Assembly: GCA_038503065.1 (NCBI GenBank) | Contig: JBCAMK010000015.1 | Span: 248,001 to 312,000, forward strand | Source of the DNA: Paragyromitra xinjiangensis | Taxonomy: Eukaryota; Ascomycota; Pezizomycetes; Pezizales; Discinaceae | Direction of reading: 5' to 3' | DNA: 64,000 bases | Shown: piece after piece, positions 25,543 to 36,892 of the stretch | Position numbering within the stretch: position 1 is the stretch's first letter | Layout: every line of letters begins with the position of its first letter | Program-made: the position numbers and the translations under genes | Notes under the pieces: model-generated | The model's database searches: none | Told to the model about the DNA's origin: nothing | Seen by the model: only the letters and a program-made list of their open reading frames with translations

Positions 25543-27876
25543 CTTGAACGAAGTGGGAGAAAAAAGAAGTTATTTTTTCGAAATGAAGGCAGAAGTGGAA
25601 GTGGAAGAAAACAAAAGGCAAGATTCCCGCAGCTCTGACAGAATTGAGTGGATGAGAGTGGAGTTGACTGATGAAGAAGAAGCTTTGGAGAGTTCGTGGG
25701 GTTTTCTCGCAGACAGATCTTCCCGCTGTCTTAGTTCGTTACCGGAAGAGCTATAGAATGAACGGGATTGAGAAAGGGCTAGCAGAGTGGGGTGGTGGGA
25801 GCGTAAGGATATGGTATGGCGCGTTTGACGGGGATGTCTGTCGACTTGTGGAGTGACCAGTAGGCAGCTGCACAACCTGTTTTTCTCTTCCCTAGACGAT
25901 ATCTGGGTACCGGCGGCCGCCTCTTAAGCAACTAAGCCCCGTTCGGTTATTGCGGAGAAGAGTGAAAAAAAATCCGTTGGGATGCTCGTGTTTGAACGCG
26001 GCCAGTCAGACGGTCGTGGGTAGGTAACAGCAAGTATCGTGAGAGTTCCCCTTTCAAGTACAGCCGGCGCGCGGGTTTCGTTGGACTGACGCAGGGACAA
26101 GCACACACCAAGAATGAAGTACCCGTGTGACTGTCAAGCTCATTTCAAGAGGAAAAACACCGTTCAGGAACGAGGCTGGCGACAGTGACAGGTAGAGAGA
26201 GGTACAGGTAAGAGTGACCTCCTGCAGAATTGCGGACTTTTTTTTCCTTCCCTTCTTTTCTTTTTTTTCCGCTTCTTCTCTCGTGGAAATTCTAATTGAG
26301 GTTTTTTTTTTCTTTTCTCCCTCTTACTTTCTGAGAGATTTCCCTTATTGATTGCTCGCGTGGTTCCCCAGGTCCGGGGGGGGTTGGGTGGGAGTGTTCG
26401 GAGGGACAAGGTAGCTAAGCTCCTCTTGGGGGAAGGTGGTTTGCCGAAATCGCCGAATCTCGGGAAAGCTTGGACCGCAAATCTCGCAGAATGCTGACCA
26501 TCCATCCAGAAAAGAAAAAACTGCGGGGATACATAGCATAGGTACAACGGAGGAATGAGGAACCAGCCAAACAGAAGGAAAAAATAAAAAAAACAATCAA
26601 CCCGTCACATGAGCAGAGCTCAGAATGGACCTTCTCATTAGGAAAACGATAAAAAGGGCACAAACCTTGCAGGGAAGATGAAAAAGAAACAAGAAGCAGG
26701 CTCTGAAATGAAGACGAGGAAAAGCAAGAACTCACATTGGACATGCTGTAAACGGAACGAGGGAAGGTGTGCATTGTGGCGAATTGCGATCTTTGCTTGC
26801 TTGCTTGTTGAATCTATCTGAGAGTGGACTTTGTCAACGGACGTGGGGCGTTGCGGTACGAGCGGGGGGTGGGACGTGTTCAGGTAGGTTGTCGAGCTGG
26901 TAGGATTGAGCGCGCGCGGTCAACGGTTTTAGATAATCGACGGCAAAAAGGTGGGACGGAGTAATTGGACAACGCCCACGAGGAGACCGCAGTGGGGAAA
27001 AGAACCGGCGAAATATGAATAAACTGACGAAATTAGACGTTGAGATTCGAGAAAGTGTGGAGAAAACGGTGATGATGATGGAGAGGGAGGAGGTGACGGC
27101 ACAAACGAGCGAGAAGCAGCGGTTGAAGAAATCTGACTCGTGGAGGGGTTAAAGGAGATGACGAAGAGGAAAGAACGGAGGGGATTCAGCAAGTGGCCGT
27201 GATGGGATTATTTTCCACGCTGTTCACGCTGTCCCGCTCTCTATTCTAGGCGTATCTTCTTTTTTTTCGCAGGATCTACTGTATCTATCAGTTTCTTTGA
27301 GCCTCTTACGCAAATGGAGGCCCCCAGATTCCTGGAGCGGGACCCGCGTGCAGCCCCCAGACTGATGTGAGAAGGATACCCCCACCATTCACGTGATGTC
27401 TCCGATAACGATAGCCCTACGCCAGTTACAGGCTTGTCTGTGTCTCGCAGTGGCAGCCTACAGGTTCCTGCAGAATTAAATATTTCCCCAAGAGCCGCAT
27501 GCACATAGCAGCACAGCAAGTGCAGTAAGTACATGGCTCGTCATTCTTCTCCCTATTCGCCACGCTGTATCTTCGAAACGGTAATTCGTTTATTGCATCC
27601 GGAGAAACACGGCCCTTCACCGTCCGAATATCTCCGTGATAGACAAAGTCCGAAAATCAATAATTTAGAAAAAGACGAGTGACGATTGCAAGCACACGAC
27701 ACTGTTATCTCAAGCTGATCGACCGAGCTCAATTTCGTATATACAGATTAATTCGTTTCCAAACGTTATATTTACAACAGCCCCAGCATGAACCCAAAAA
27801 AACCCACGAACGCCCTAATCCCCCTCACCCCCCCTCAAACCAAACAAAATAAAGCCTCGTATCATCACCAAATCAC
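25543..27876. other. Long intergenic region upstream of PFK-2 gene
   Basis: About 2.3 kb with no supportable gene. It includes the probable long 5' leader and promoter of the kinase/phosphatase gene (purine-rich on the + strand near 25560-25700), polypyrimidine runs (about 26230-26330) and, from about 27780, the C-rich 3' flank of the GPI-protein gene. Minus-strand frames at 26164-26774 and 26929-27192 are low-complexity and have no family resemblance. Confidence 0.5.
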
Positions 27877-28898
27877 TCACATCATCACAATAAAACCCAC
27901 CAAAACCCCAAGCACCAATCCCAACACCCTAATCTCCTTCGCCCTCGCCGCCCCCGCCGCAGGAATATAACTCTCCCCCGCCGTCATCACCACCGTCGAC
28001 GTCGACGTCGCATTCTGAACAGGCCTTACGATCGCCGTCGGTGTCCCCCCAACTGGCCACGACAGCGTTGTCCCAGGTCCTACAACAACCGCATACGTGG
28101 TGCTCAGCGTCTCCGTCACACTCGGTATCGGCGCATTAACGTCGCCTACAGTGCTCGGCTGATATGTCGGTAGTGTCGCAACCCGTGTATCAAAGTGCTC
28201 GCAATTGTTACCAGACGGGTCTGAGTCGATAGTACCGAACCAGCCGCGCGCTAGCCCCGTGAATAGGGTGGAGGCTGCTATGCGCTGCTGGACGGTGAAC
28301 CATTGGAGGGTGGTTTTGGCGTCGGTTCCGGAAATGCAGGCGCTGGTTCTCCAGCTGATGGTTGAGTAGGTGTTGTCTGGACAGGTTGGACGGACTGAGA
28401 TTGTTTGCGTGTAGTATGTGATTTTATGTTCGGAGGTAAGGGGTGGTGGGGTGAATGCGGGGGATGTGAGGTTCCAGCTTAGGTCGAAGCCGTCGTTGAG
28501 GGGGTCGTTGGGATTGGGGCTGGATATGAGGGTTTCGGTCAGGGTTAGGGGGGAGTAGTCGATGGTGCGGTGGGGAGGGTCGAAGGTGATTTTAACTTGG
28601 AAGAGGATTTCTTGCCCTGTATGGGTCAGCTTTAGTCGTAGCTTGCTCGGTGACAGTTAATTGTTCGGCCAATCTAAGGGGATGTGGGGGGGGGAAGGTT
28701 ACAGATAGGGGAGTAGAAGTCTCCAAGAAGTGGTAGTAGCTTCTGTTGGGTGGTTGAGATCGTGAAGATGACGATGTCATTTTTGAGCGTGGATCCTTCC
28801 GGACAGGTTACGTCCTGCGCGAATAGAGGGAAGACGTCTAGGGTGAGAATGAAAAGTAGGAATAAGATGAATCTTGAGGCCATCGAGGTCAAGGTCAT
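27877..28898 (-). CDS. Predicted secreted GPI-anchored cell-surface protein (orphan)
   Basis: Two exons on the minus strand, 28898-28703 and 28616-27877, joined by a GT-AG intron of 86 bp in phase; 311 aa. The N-terminus is a signal peptide (MASRFILFLLFILTLDVFPLFAQ). The mature part holds scattered cysteines (CPEGS, RPTCPD, SACISG, NNCEH) and several N-x-S/T sequons. The end is Ala/Ser/Thr-rich and closes with a hydrophobic stretch (LGLVLGVLVGFIVMM), the arrangement expected for a glycosylphosphatidylinositol anchor. Two in-frame ATGs compete (28898 and 28883); the second gives the cleaner signal peptide. I do not recognise the family. A role at the wall or membrane surface is inferred only from topology. 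Confidence 0.7.
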
Positions 28899-31800
28899 CG
28901 TGGGAATAAGCAGTAGATGAATAATCAACAACTAATAAGGTAGTTGCAATCAAACAGAAGGAACAATTAAGATCATCACTACGGGTATTTATCTAACTAC
29001 AAAGAACGACAAACTCCCCCCCAAAGAACGGTAGACCCCGGAGACGAAAGAAAGAGTGACACGATATTGGCAGCAATTCAGGTACAGAAGGGAGGGGTTC
29101 ACTGTAAGGCATCGCCAGCAACCCAAAGTTTTACATGGGAGAAACACATTTCCCATATCCGGTTCAGCTGATTCTGAAAACTCACCAAGGGTGTACACGG
29201 AAGTCCCTTCCACTCTCGTCCAAATGCCGAACCGTTGGCCATTCGATCTGATGGTCGCATTGCAGATTCACCTTCGACGTGGAAGGGGAGCTAGGTCGTG
29301 GGATCACGATGCTGTTCCTGAATGAAGAAAAGAGCACTTACAGATCAAACGGATCCTGTTCTAAGGGGGTGACATCGTATGGACCACCAGCTGGCAGGTC
29401 TTGAAGAAGTCTCACAGTTCCTGCAGCTGACAGCATATACGCCATGCTTGGCATCTGGTATGTGGTGGAGCATAGACCAATCAAATAGAACACCCATGTC
29501 TTGCCAAGCGTTCGGTCAAATCCATTTCTATGGCTGCTAATGCTCATAGAGATATGTCCTAATAAATACACTCCTCTGCTAGTATATTAATACGAAGAGA
29601 GTTGACTTTCCTCGGAACGTTCCGTACTAAATCTTTTGCAGCCAAAAACAAAATTTTATTCCATCGCAGCCGCTTCTCTAATACCCTGTGAAGAGATGCG
29701 GAGCTTCAATACTATGCCGAGGTTCCGCCCCCTCGTAAGTCTAGTTGGCTGTAGAGGTCAAAAAATTGTCTTAAGAACGCTATATAACAGGGTCTCCCCT
29801 CTCTTTTCCACAATTCGCTCCTAGACCGCTACACTTCACTAAATGACACCACTACACCGCCTACTGCCACTACCACTACCAGTCAAAGATTAACTATATT
29901 TATCTATCAGTTTTTGCTCTAGGAAAACTCTGATGTCTTGGGTATTAGAGACGAAAAATCAACCCGAATGATCCATTGAGAGATGAACAAAAATGTTATT
30001 GGAAGCTTGAATATTGAACTTTTATCGACGAATCTATGTCAGAAATCCGGGATAGTGGTGCCACTGGTCATTCACTCGATGCTACAAAATTTATCGACAG
30101 TTAAGTATCTAAAGAACTTCATGAAGGATTATGAAGGTTAGAGGAGGTTCCAAGAAACCGGGAACGATTTTTGAAGGAAACAGAAACGGTGGATACGATG
30201 TATGAAGCTAGATAACTCCCATTTGGGAACTGTGAGTAAGCCGTCCCTGCGCTTCTCTTTAGTCAGGAACCCACTTACTAATAGGATATTAAAGCGGGAA
30301 GGAGGGTACGAAGAAGCAGGTCAACTGGATATTCACGTCTCTTGAACTAGAGGGTAGCCGACCTTCTCATACCCGCTAATCAGAGGATATTTAAATACTA
30401 CGATCGTGGACACAGCAGTTACTCGCCTTCCTATACATGCTCAAGAAAGCGATGTTCAAGCCGATAAGAGTGGATGTCTGATCATGAAAGGCCAACGGAC
30501 GCTCATATATTCAAATTTTTGGCATTTGCTGTTGGTTATAGCACCATCCAAAACTTGGGCCCGAACTTGGATTTAAACACGCAGGGTGTACTCTGAGTTT
30601 GTAAGAGTATATTAGGGTGAAGGTAGGATATTCGTACGAGTTCCACTTTGGGCTGGAGCAGGATTACGGATCACGACTCTATCACGGGATAGCAGCATCC
30701 CGCCCTTGCCATTCGATATAGGGCCTCCTCCGCGTACTCTTATCGAGTTTGTTAATGGGATTCTATCCATTTTGGCCACGGTAATCTATAGCACACCGAA
30801 AAATAGCATTACTCCAGAATGTCCGTTTGTGATCGCTCATTGGGGTGCATCGTCAAGCTCTGTGGGCAAGTGTTTTCATGATAGCACACATCCTCATCAA
30901 CAGCGTGGCGAACGCTAATCCGTATCCAATATTGGAGATTGTCCTCGTCTTCGATACCACCTTTTTTCAACGGGGTGTAGATGGCGTGGCTTTTCATGGG
31001 ATGACTATGCATTTCGACGCGTTGGTTACTACCTAGTTGACGACGGCGGTTTCCGACACTTACATGACCAAGCAACTACCGAACCTTAATAAGTTCCTCC
31101 ACCGCTAATAGTGGGCGTCAGCTGGTCCATGCTATTATTCCTCGTGGAGCTTATGTCCAGGTGTTTCGCGATTCTGTCCGTTAATGAGATCAACGGTGCA
31201 TTACAGCAGGGCGTGAGGCACTGAATCTTCAGTTTGGTAGCTAGAGGGCTTTCTTAGCTGTGCATGTATTTCCGCTAGCCTGCAAAGATTGTTAGATCAC
31301 CGAAACCTACAGTTACTAGATCATCGCTAAGCTAATTGCCAGAGGATTCCTCTTAAAGCAACAACCGTATAGTCTTATTGGAAAAGTATTGTATTCGAAT
31401 TTTCAGCCGAACCCTTTCGAACCTTCTAGGATGTGTCGGAGGACGTGTCCCGTTGCCTTTCCCATGTACAACCTGTTTGATGGCTACGAGACGTCGATCA
31501 ACCCTGATACACGACTGTCTTATTTTTCCTAGGGAATCTAACCTCAACATCCGCGCATTCTACGGTCAGGATGGCTACAGAGTGATTCAAACAAAATATT
31601 CTCGGTGCGACGAGAAAGCACCTTAGGCTGCCGTTCCTAGGGATAGACTTTGGTCCATTGACTAGCATTAAGGATAGCATCTTCGGTAGGCTGTCTTAGC
31701 TAACATGAGAGCATGGATGAGCCTCTTCTAAGGTCGATTTCCCGCCGGGATCTGACATTTTTGGTGGGTTTTCAGCGGCCCTAATGCTGGTGCGAGGATC

Positions 31801-32453
31801 GAGGTCTGAGTTACATTCGTTTGGCAGTAGTGGTTGGGAAAGCTCGTGGATACTTGAGATGGATGGTCAAGGCTTTGTATTTAGTTGATTTTAATGTCTG
31901 TTACTTATCTATCCCATTCATGTAGGAAACAGGCCTATTTCTGGAGAGGAACGAAGGTTATGGAGCCTAATGACATGACTGCAGGGTGATGGTGAAGTTA
32001 CAATGCTGCTGTCTCTCGACTAACATTGCATTGCTCAAAAAAAACGTAGAGCTAGAAGTGTGACTTGGAGCACTGTAGAAAACAAAGTACTCAGCTCTAT
32101 TCTCAGAAACATCACCGGAGTGCTTCTGACCTTAACTTCATTGTTGTAATATTAAGGCACGTAGGGAGGAATAGAAGGCTCGATTGCTTGCTAGAGTGGG
32201 CAGTACAACCCCTATCTAAATAGCACTCTCGGGTGCCCGAGTGCCTGTCTCTCAATCATTTCCGACCCCGAAGCCACGCCCCGTATTAGGAAGTATCTTC
32301 AACGTTCCATGCGCATAGAGCTAATGAGTGATCGATCATGATGCATTCAACGCCTCCTTGGCGTTCTTGGCATCCGATATAAAGGGGCATTCCCCACCAC
32401 TCCATTTAGCGTTTCAACACCACTAGGTCATCACTAGCGCGCCGCAACACAAC
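28899..32453. other. Gene-poor region with diverged repeat relics
   Basis: About 3.5 kb. The first 150 bases are the promoter of the GPI-protein gene. The rest is AT-rich sequence interrupted in all frames; frames such as 29338-29571, 30706-30918 and 31378-31626 are short and unrecognised. A piece near 31710-31768 resembles 33300-33365 (about three-quarters identical by eye). The texture suggests decayed repeats, but no transposase or reverse-transcriptase motif is readable. Confidence 0.5.
32378..32384 (+). promoter_or_regulatory. TATA box of small coiled-coil gene
   Basis: TATAAAG lies about 70 bp upstream of the ATG at 32454, a distance that suits a TATA-driven transcript with a leader of roughly 40 bases. 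Confidence 0.5.
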
Positions 32454-33090
32454 ATGGCTGCTCACATACAGCAACAGCCAGACTTCGAGGCGATGGCCGA
32501 CAGCATGAACGGCATCGTCCTACACTCGACAGAGCTGGCGACGAACCTACAGAGGATGCGAAACATCCCGGCTTTCGACGGTGGAGCGCAGATCTTGGCT
32601 GAGCTTAGGGCTATGAGGGAGGACATGGGACGACAGTTCCAGAATATCGAAAGGAAGTTCGAGAATTTGGAGCGGAAGTTCGAGGAGAGGTTCGAGACTA
32701 TGGAGCGGAGACTTGAAGCAGCGTGAGTGGTCGCCCTTCGCGATGATCTCGTCCAGCTTACTAACTGATGACAGAGACTACAACGCGGTGGCTCGCTTGA
32801 CGAATAGCTCTTTACTGATCACGGGCGATTCGCAGCTGGTTCCCCTGCGAACACAACGGAATGAGGAGGTTGAAAATTTTCCGGAGACACAAGATCATAT
32901 CGATCGCCTGAGCTGTGGGTTATCCTATCCGTATATCGAGTTGGTCGTGGTCGTTGGCTAACTAGGAGAAGCGGCGGATGTCAATTCTATCCTGAACAGC
33001 TATGGTTTACCAACTGTGGGATCGTTGGCTACACGGCGGCGGGAGCTGAAGAAGTACCTGGGTATCACAATGAATATACGAGGGATATAG
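32454..33090 (+). CDS. Small fungal coiled-coil protein of unknown function
   Basis: Three exons, 32454-32722, 32775-32914 and 32972-33090, give 175 aa. The first exon encodes a heptad-rich helix (about residues 60-90, repeats such as NIERKFENLERKFEERFE). The second contains DYNAVARLTNSSLLI and LVPLRTQRNEEVENFPET, and the third SYGLPTVGSLATRRRELKKYLGI. From memory this order (a short coiled coil, then a 'N.IAR..NS', 'L.PL....' and final 'RR..L....G' pattern) recurs in a widespread family of small fungal proteins with no known function. The second intron is uncertain: the obvious acceptors create a stop, and only an AAG acceptor at 32971 keeps the frame, so weakened splicing or early decay is possible. 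A TATA box precedes the gene. Confidence 0.62.
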
Positions 33091-33712
33091 GTGAGAGTTC
33101 GGCACAGCATTGGTTTTGGTTACTTGTTCTGAGTTAGCTGACTTCTAGTCGTTTTTCTAGTTAGGTATTAGTACTTTCTGGTGTTGGAAGCGAATGAGTG
33201 TTAAACGAGGATGCGATCGTAAATACTTTTCTTGTGTTTGATCGACCAACTTTTATGTTGGCATTTACGACAGGCTCCCTGGCTAGTTACAGGGGAATAT
33301 GTGAGCCTGTCTTCGAGACTGATTTCCCGCCAGGCTCTGACGTGATTGATGGGATTCTCAGCGGGTCTAGGAGGATGGAGTTTGGGTTCAGTCGCCCAGA
33401 GCGAAGTAATCGGGCAAGCACTGCCATGTGGGCTGGAGGACAAAGCCCTTGTAATTAATTAATTCTAATAAAATATTCTTGGCGTGGGATGGAATGTATT
33501 TTGGTTACAGGAACACATCAGAATGATTGTGGGACATTCTGTACCGGCGTTATCAGATTCAATCTTATCGCTGCTCCACCCTATGAAGGAGCCAGGGCCC
33601 AGGGTTACGCCAACAAACAGCCAGTCCCACCAACACGTCTCACCCACACACCACGTGAACGAGATCATTCCCCTCTTTTTCTTTTGTCCCCCACAGGAGC
33701 GACGAACAAGTC
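33091..33712. other. Intergenic region containing a diverged repeat copy
   Basis: About 620 bp. Positions 33300-33365 resemble 31710-31768 upstream. The frame 33198-33458 covers this piece but is unrecognised. The last 250 bases form the probable promoter of the histidine phosphatase gene. Confidence 0.5.
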
Positions 33713-34573
33713 ATGAAACTCCTCCTCATTCGTCACGGCGAAACTGTCGACAATGTAGCCCACAAATAGTAAGCCTTCCCCCCACTCCAAATCAAACAAC
33801 ACGAGAAACACCTCCTAACCAGTTCCCCAAACAGCGCAGGCGTAACCGACTCCCCTCTAACCAACCACGGCGTGCTTCAAACCCTCCGTCTAGGAGACCA
33901 CCTCACTTCACGTAAGGGCGAAGGGGCAGGCCTAATCTTCACCCACATCTTTACCTCTGATCTGCAACGAGCCGCAAGAACCGGCCAGGCAATCGCAGAT
34001 GCCCAGCTCGCTAATGCCAACCCCCCAGCCCCGGCGGTCGCCGTAAGGCAACTGTCTGTTCTGCAAGAGGTAGATTTCGGCTCGCGGGAAGGAACATCAT
34101 ATAGGTCATCTCGTTCTACTACAGCCCATGGCTCCGACTGGCGTGATAGAGAAAATGATGAGAGTATGGCGGTCCGTGCGGATCGCTTCATAGACGAATA
34201 TCTAGTCCCTGCCATCATGGATACTTATTTCAGCAATAAAAACACTAAGGGTCTAGCGATTGCTGTGACTTCGCATGGGATCTTCCTGGGTGTGCTGTGG
34301 ATAAGGCTGTTGGCGAGATTCTGGAAAGCTAATGTGTCATCTGCTGCCGACTTTTCTGGAAGAAAGTTCCATTGGAGTAATACCGGATATATAATGCTTG
34401 ATCTGATCCCAGGTCCTCCGGAAGAAGGCCTTCGTGGATGTCACTGTTTGATTGAGGGGGTGAATGTCAAAACGCATCTGCAGGGGTTGGAGAAGACTGG
34501 TGGAGGTGTGGGGAGTGCGGCGGCCGATGGAAAGCAGAGGCAGATCACGGAGTGGCTTTCTAGACAACCTTAA
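33713..34573 (+). CDS. Histidine phosphatase superfamily protein (phosphoglycerate-mutase-like)
   Basis: Two exons, 33713-33768 and 33835-34573, with a 66-bp GT-AG intron in phase; 264 aa. The protein opens MKLLLIRHGETVDN, so the phosphohistidine motif R-H-G-E sits at residues 7-10 (nucleophile His8). TSDLQRAARTGQAI follows at about 60, a candidate acid in LQEVDFGSREG (Glu97), and the second catalytic histidine in VTSHGIFLG (about His166). These are the hallmarks of a branch-1 histidine phosphatase. Members hydrolyse phosphate from sugars, nucleotides or proteins, and the substrate here cannot be told. It is separate from the bifunctional enzyme at 23626-25542 and lacks a kinase domain. The start leaves only six residues before RHG, as is common in this family. 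Confidence 0.88.
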
Positions 34574-36380
34574 GTGGCGTTATTAATGGTATGTTATTTT
34601 TCCTTTTTTTCCTCCGTCTTGTGTAGGGAGGTGGGGGCTCGAAATGATGAAGACAATATTCACACAGACCTGTTCTGAATGTTATCTCGTGTTGATATGC
34701 CTTATTTATACCAACTGCTGTCTGATCTTCGAGAACCCCCTCCTAACCATAGTTTTAATATCCTTTGAAAGCCGTCTTCTGCATAGGCGCTAATTTGGTT
34801 AGGGAACATTCAGTTACAGATACCATATACCGGCGTACTTTCTTTTCTCTTCTGGTTTTTATAAAGGGATACCCCATGGTACGACACTTACAGGGCTTTT
34901 GCGATTGATACATTTGTTTTTTATACCCTTGGTCTTTTTTATACTGGGTGCGGGGGAAACTTACAGGGTTCTTTTTTTTAGAGGTTTTATGATGGGGTAT
35001 GCGAATAGCATTTGATAGATTTCTTCCATAGATAGTTAGCATTCAAGAATAGGTCTACTTTTATTTATTTTTTTCGGGTGTGATTATGTCTTGATGGGGC
35101 TCGTAGGGGTTTGTGTTGTAGTTTGGTGACTTTTTCGTGGCGTTATTTATTTCTCTCTTCGGGGGCAGTGATTCTTGGGATAACGAAGGATGTTGTCGGT
35201 AGAATCGTTTCTGGTGTATTGTGTTAGAGATTACTTACTGCTCACTTATTTTCCTAAGCATCGTACCAAGGCCTCTACTAGCCGACAAATTTAAGCTGTC
35301 CCGTGGGTACGGAATGAGTACGCAGTACACCATAGTGAAGATCGGATCACAGTGGATCAAAAATAAACCGACGAATAAAACATAGAAAGAAGGCTTAGTT
35401 ACCTAAGACGTACGTGTAGTATCTGAATATTTATTCCCTTTTTCCCGGAGGTCGGGGTTGCCGACTTCTAGTTTCCTTGTTGTGAAACACCCTGGTACGG
35501 CGGTTCAATACTGCCATCCTGTACCTAGAGGACTGGCTAAATTTTTCAACGAGTATGATTAGACGCTTGTTGGCCATTTTTGGGTTATGCATGGATTAAG
35601 TAATTTCCCGCCAGTTCTTCGAGCTCGTGCCGCAAAGGTTGGGATGGATGACAACACTGCGTGGTGTTGGGATGGGGGTGGCTGGGTTAATTCTTGGTAC
35701 TATAGCTTTTGGGTTGTGGCTCTATCTTATCTAATCTGGTCGTTTGGTATTATTTACTATCAGTAGGGGTGTGTATGTGGTTGCGAGCGGCTCTATGTTT
35801 CAGACGTTGCGGGATCGGGATCATGAGTTGTCACTCGGCGCGAAGAATTCAAGTTTGTGGCTTTGCTTGTTTCTGAAAGTTGGGGTATTTTGGGCGGTAG
35901 CATCTAGATTGTTTTTAAACTATCCTAGAGTTAATAGAAGACTGGAGTCTGGTAATATAGTAAGTTGGTACTGTGGCTTGTCTATTGTGTATTGCGTTAT
36001 TAGAGATTTACCAAATCGGGAATAGTTTATTAGGATTTGAGATGTTTAATTGGTTTCTTTGGGACTTACACTTCAGAGGTAGGATTATTAGTTGCGTAAA
36101 GGACTCGCTGTTGCCTTTAACACTCCTAGGCCTAAGAACGGTTGAAAAAGGCTAACGCCTTTCGGTCACTTGGCGTCGTTTCGGTAGAGATTATTAACTA
36201 GCGCGGCGAGTACAAGGATCACACATAACGACAGATACTCTAGTAGTTTTAGTACTTGAGCAGGATAGGACACTCAGTTCATTAGAAGAAAAGGCGCGCG
36301 CTTAAAGAAATTATTAACCCACTCATCTTCCCACGGAACTCGATCGGGGCTTGACACGGCAACCCGGCTCCAGTTCACTA
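34574..36380. other. Intergenic AT-rich region
   Basis: About 1.8 kb of T-rich sequence following the phosphatase gene. No frame has recognisable content (35744-36025 and 35973-36155 are hydrophobic by composition). A short piece near 35585-35610 shares ATTTCCCGCCAG with the diverged repeats at 31738 and 33322. Confidence 0.45.
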
Positions 36381-36384
36381 TCGT

Positions 36385-36775
36385 ACGAAACCACCATGCC
36401 CTCATTAAGTTTAAAAGAAAAGAAAAGAAATATAAGATTTTTGTACAAGATAATCTTTCCACATGATATCGTAACAATCTCACAAACCGCCATGCCCTAT
36501 CATAGGGCCTAGAAGAAAAGAAAAGAAATACAAAAGTTTGAACAAGACAATCTCTCCGCACGACACCGCAACGACTCCACAAAACCGCCATACCCTATCA
36601 TAGGGTTTAGAAAAGAAAAATAATACAAAGGTTTGAACAAAATAATCTCTCCACATGATATCGTAACAATCTCACAAACCGCCATGCCCTATCATAGGGT
36701 TAGAAATAAAAGGAAATAATACAAAAGTTTAAACAAGACAATCTTTTCCACATGATATCGTTACAACCGGCTAAT
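36385..36775. repeat. About 96-bp tandem repeat, four copies, transition-mutated
   Basis: The phrase CCRCCATRCCCT recurs at about 36391, 36487, 36585 and 36679, a period of 94-98 bp. Each unit carries a CCCTATCATAGGG palindrome (lost in the first copy), an AAGAAAAGAAA run, a 'caaagtttgaacaagacaatct' type segment and a 'ccacatgatatcgtaacaatctcac' type segment. The copies differ mostly by C/T and G/A exchanges. The array sits just downstream of the RING gene's stop codon. Confidence 0.85.
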
Positions 36776-36892
36776 TCTATGCTTTAAAAGGAAATGACCG
36801 ATCGGCCCTAACTACTGCTTAATCCCAAAATGACTCAAAATCATCGGCGTAAATTTGTTCGGGTTCGCGAACTATCTCTTAATTAGTAAGTG

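Noticed and set aside
28989..29571. Two minus-strand frames that might be joined as exons of a small gene
   Set aside because: The only matching GT...AG pair spans about 25 bases, too short for a fungal intron, and neither part is recognisable.
30706..31626. Short frames that might be a decayed transposon protein
   Set aside because: No reverse transcriptase, integrase or transposase motif can be read, and no terminal repeats bound the region.
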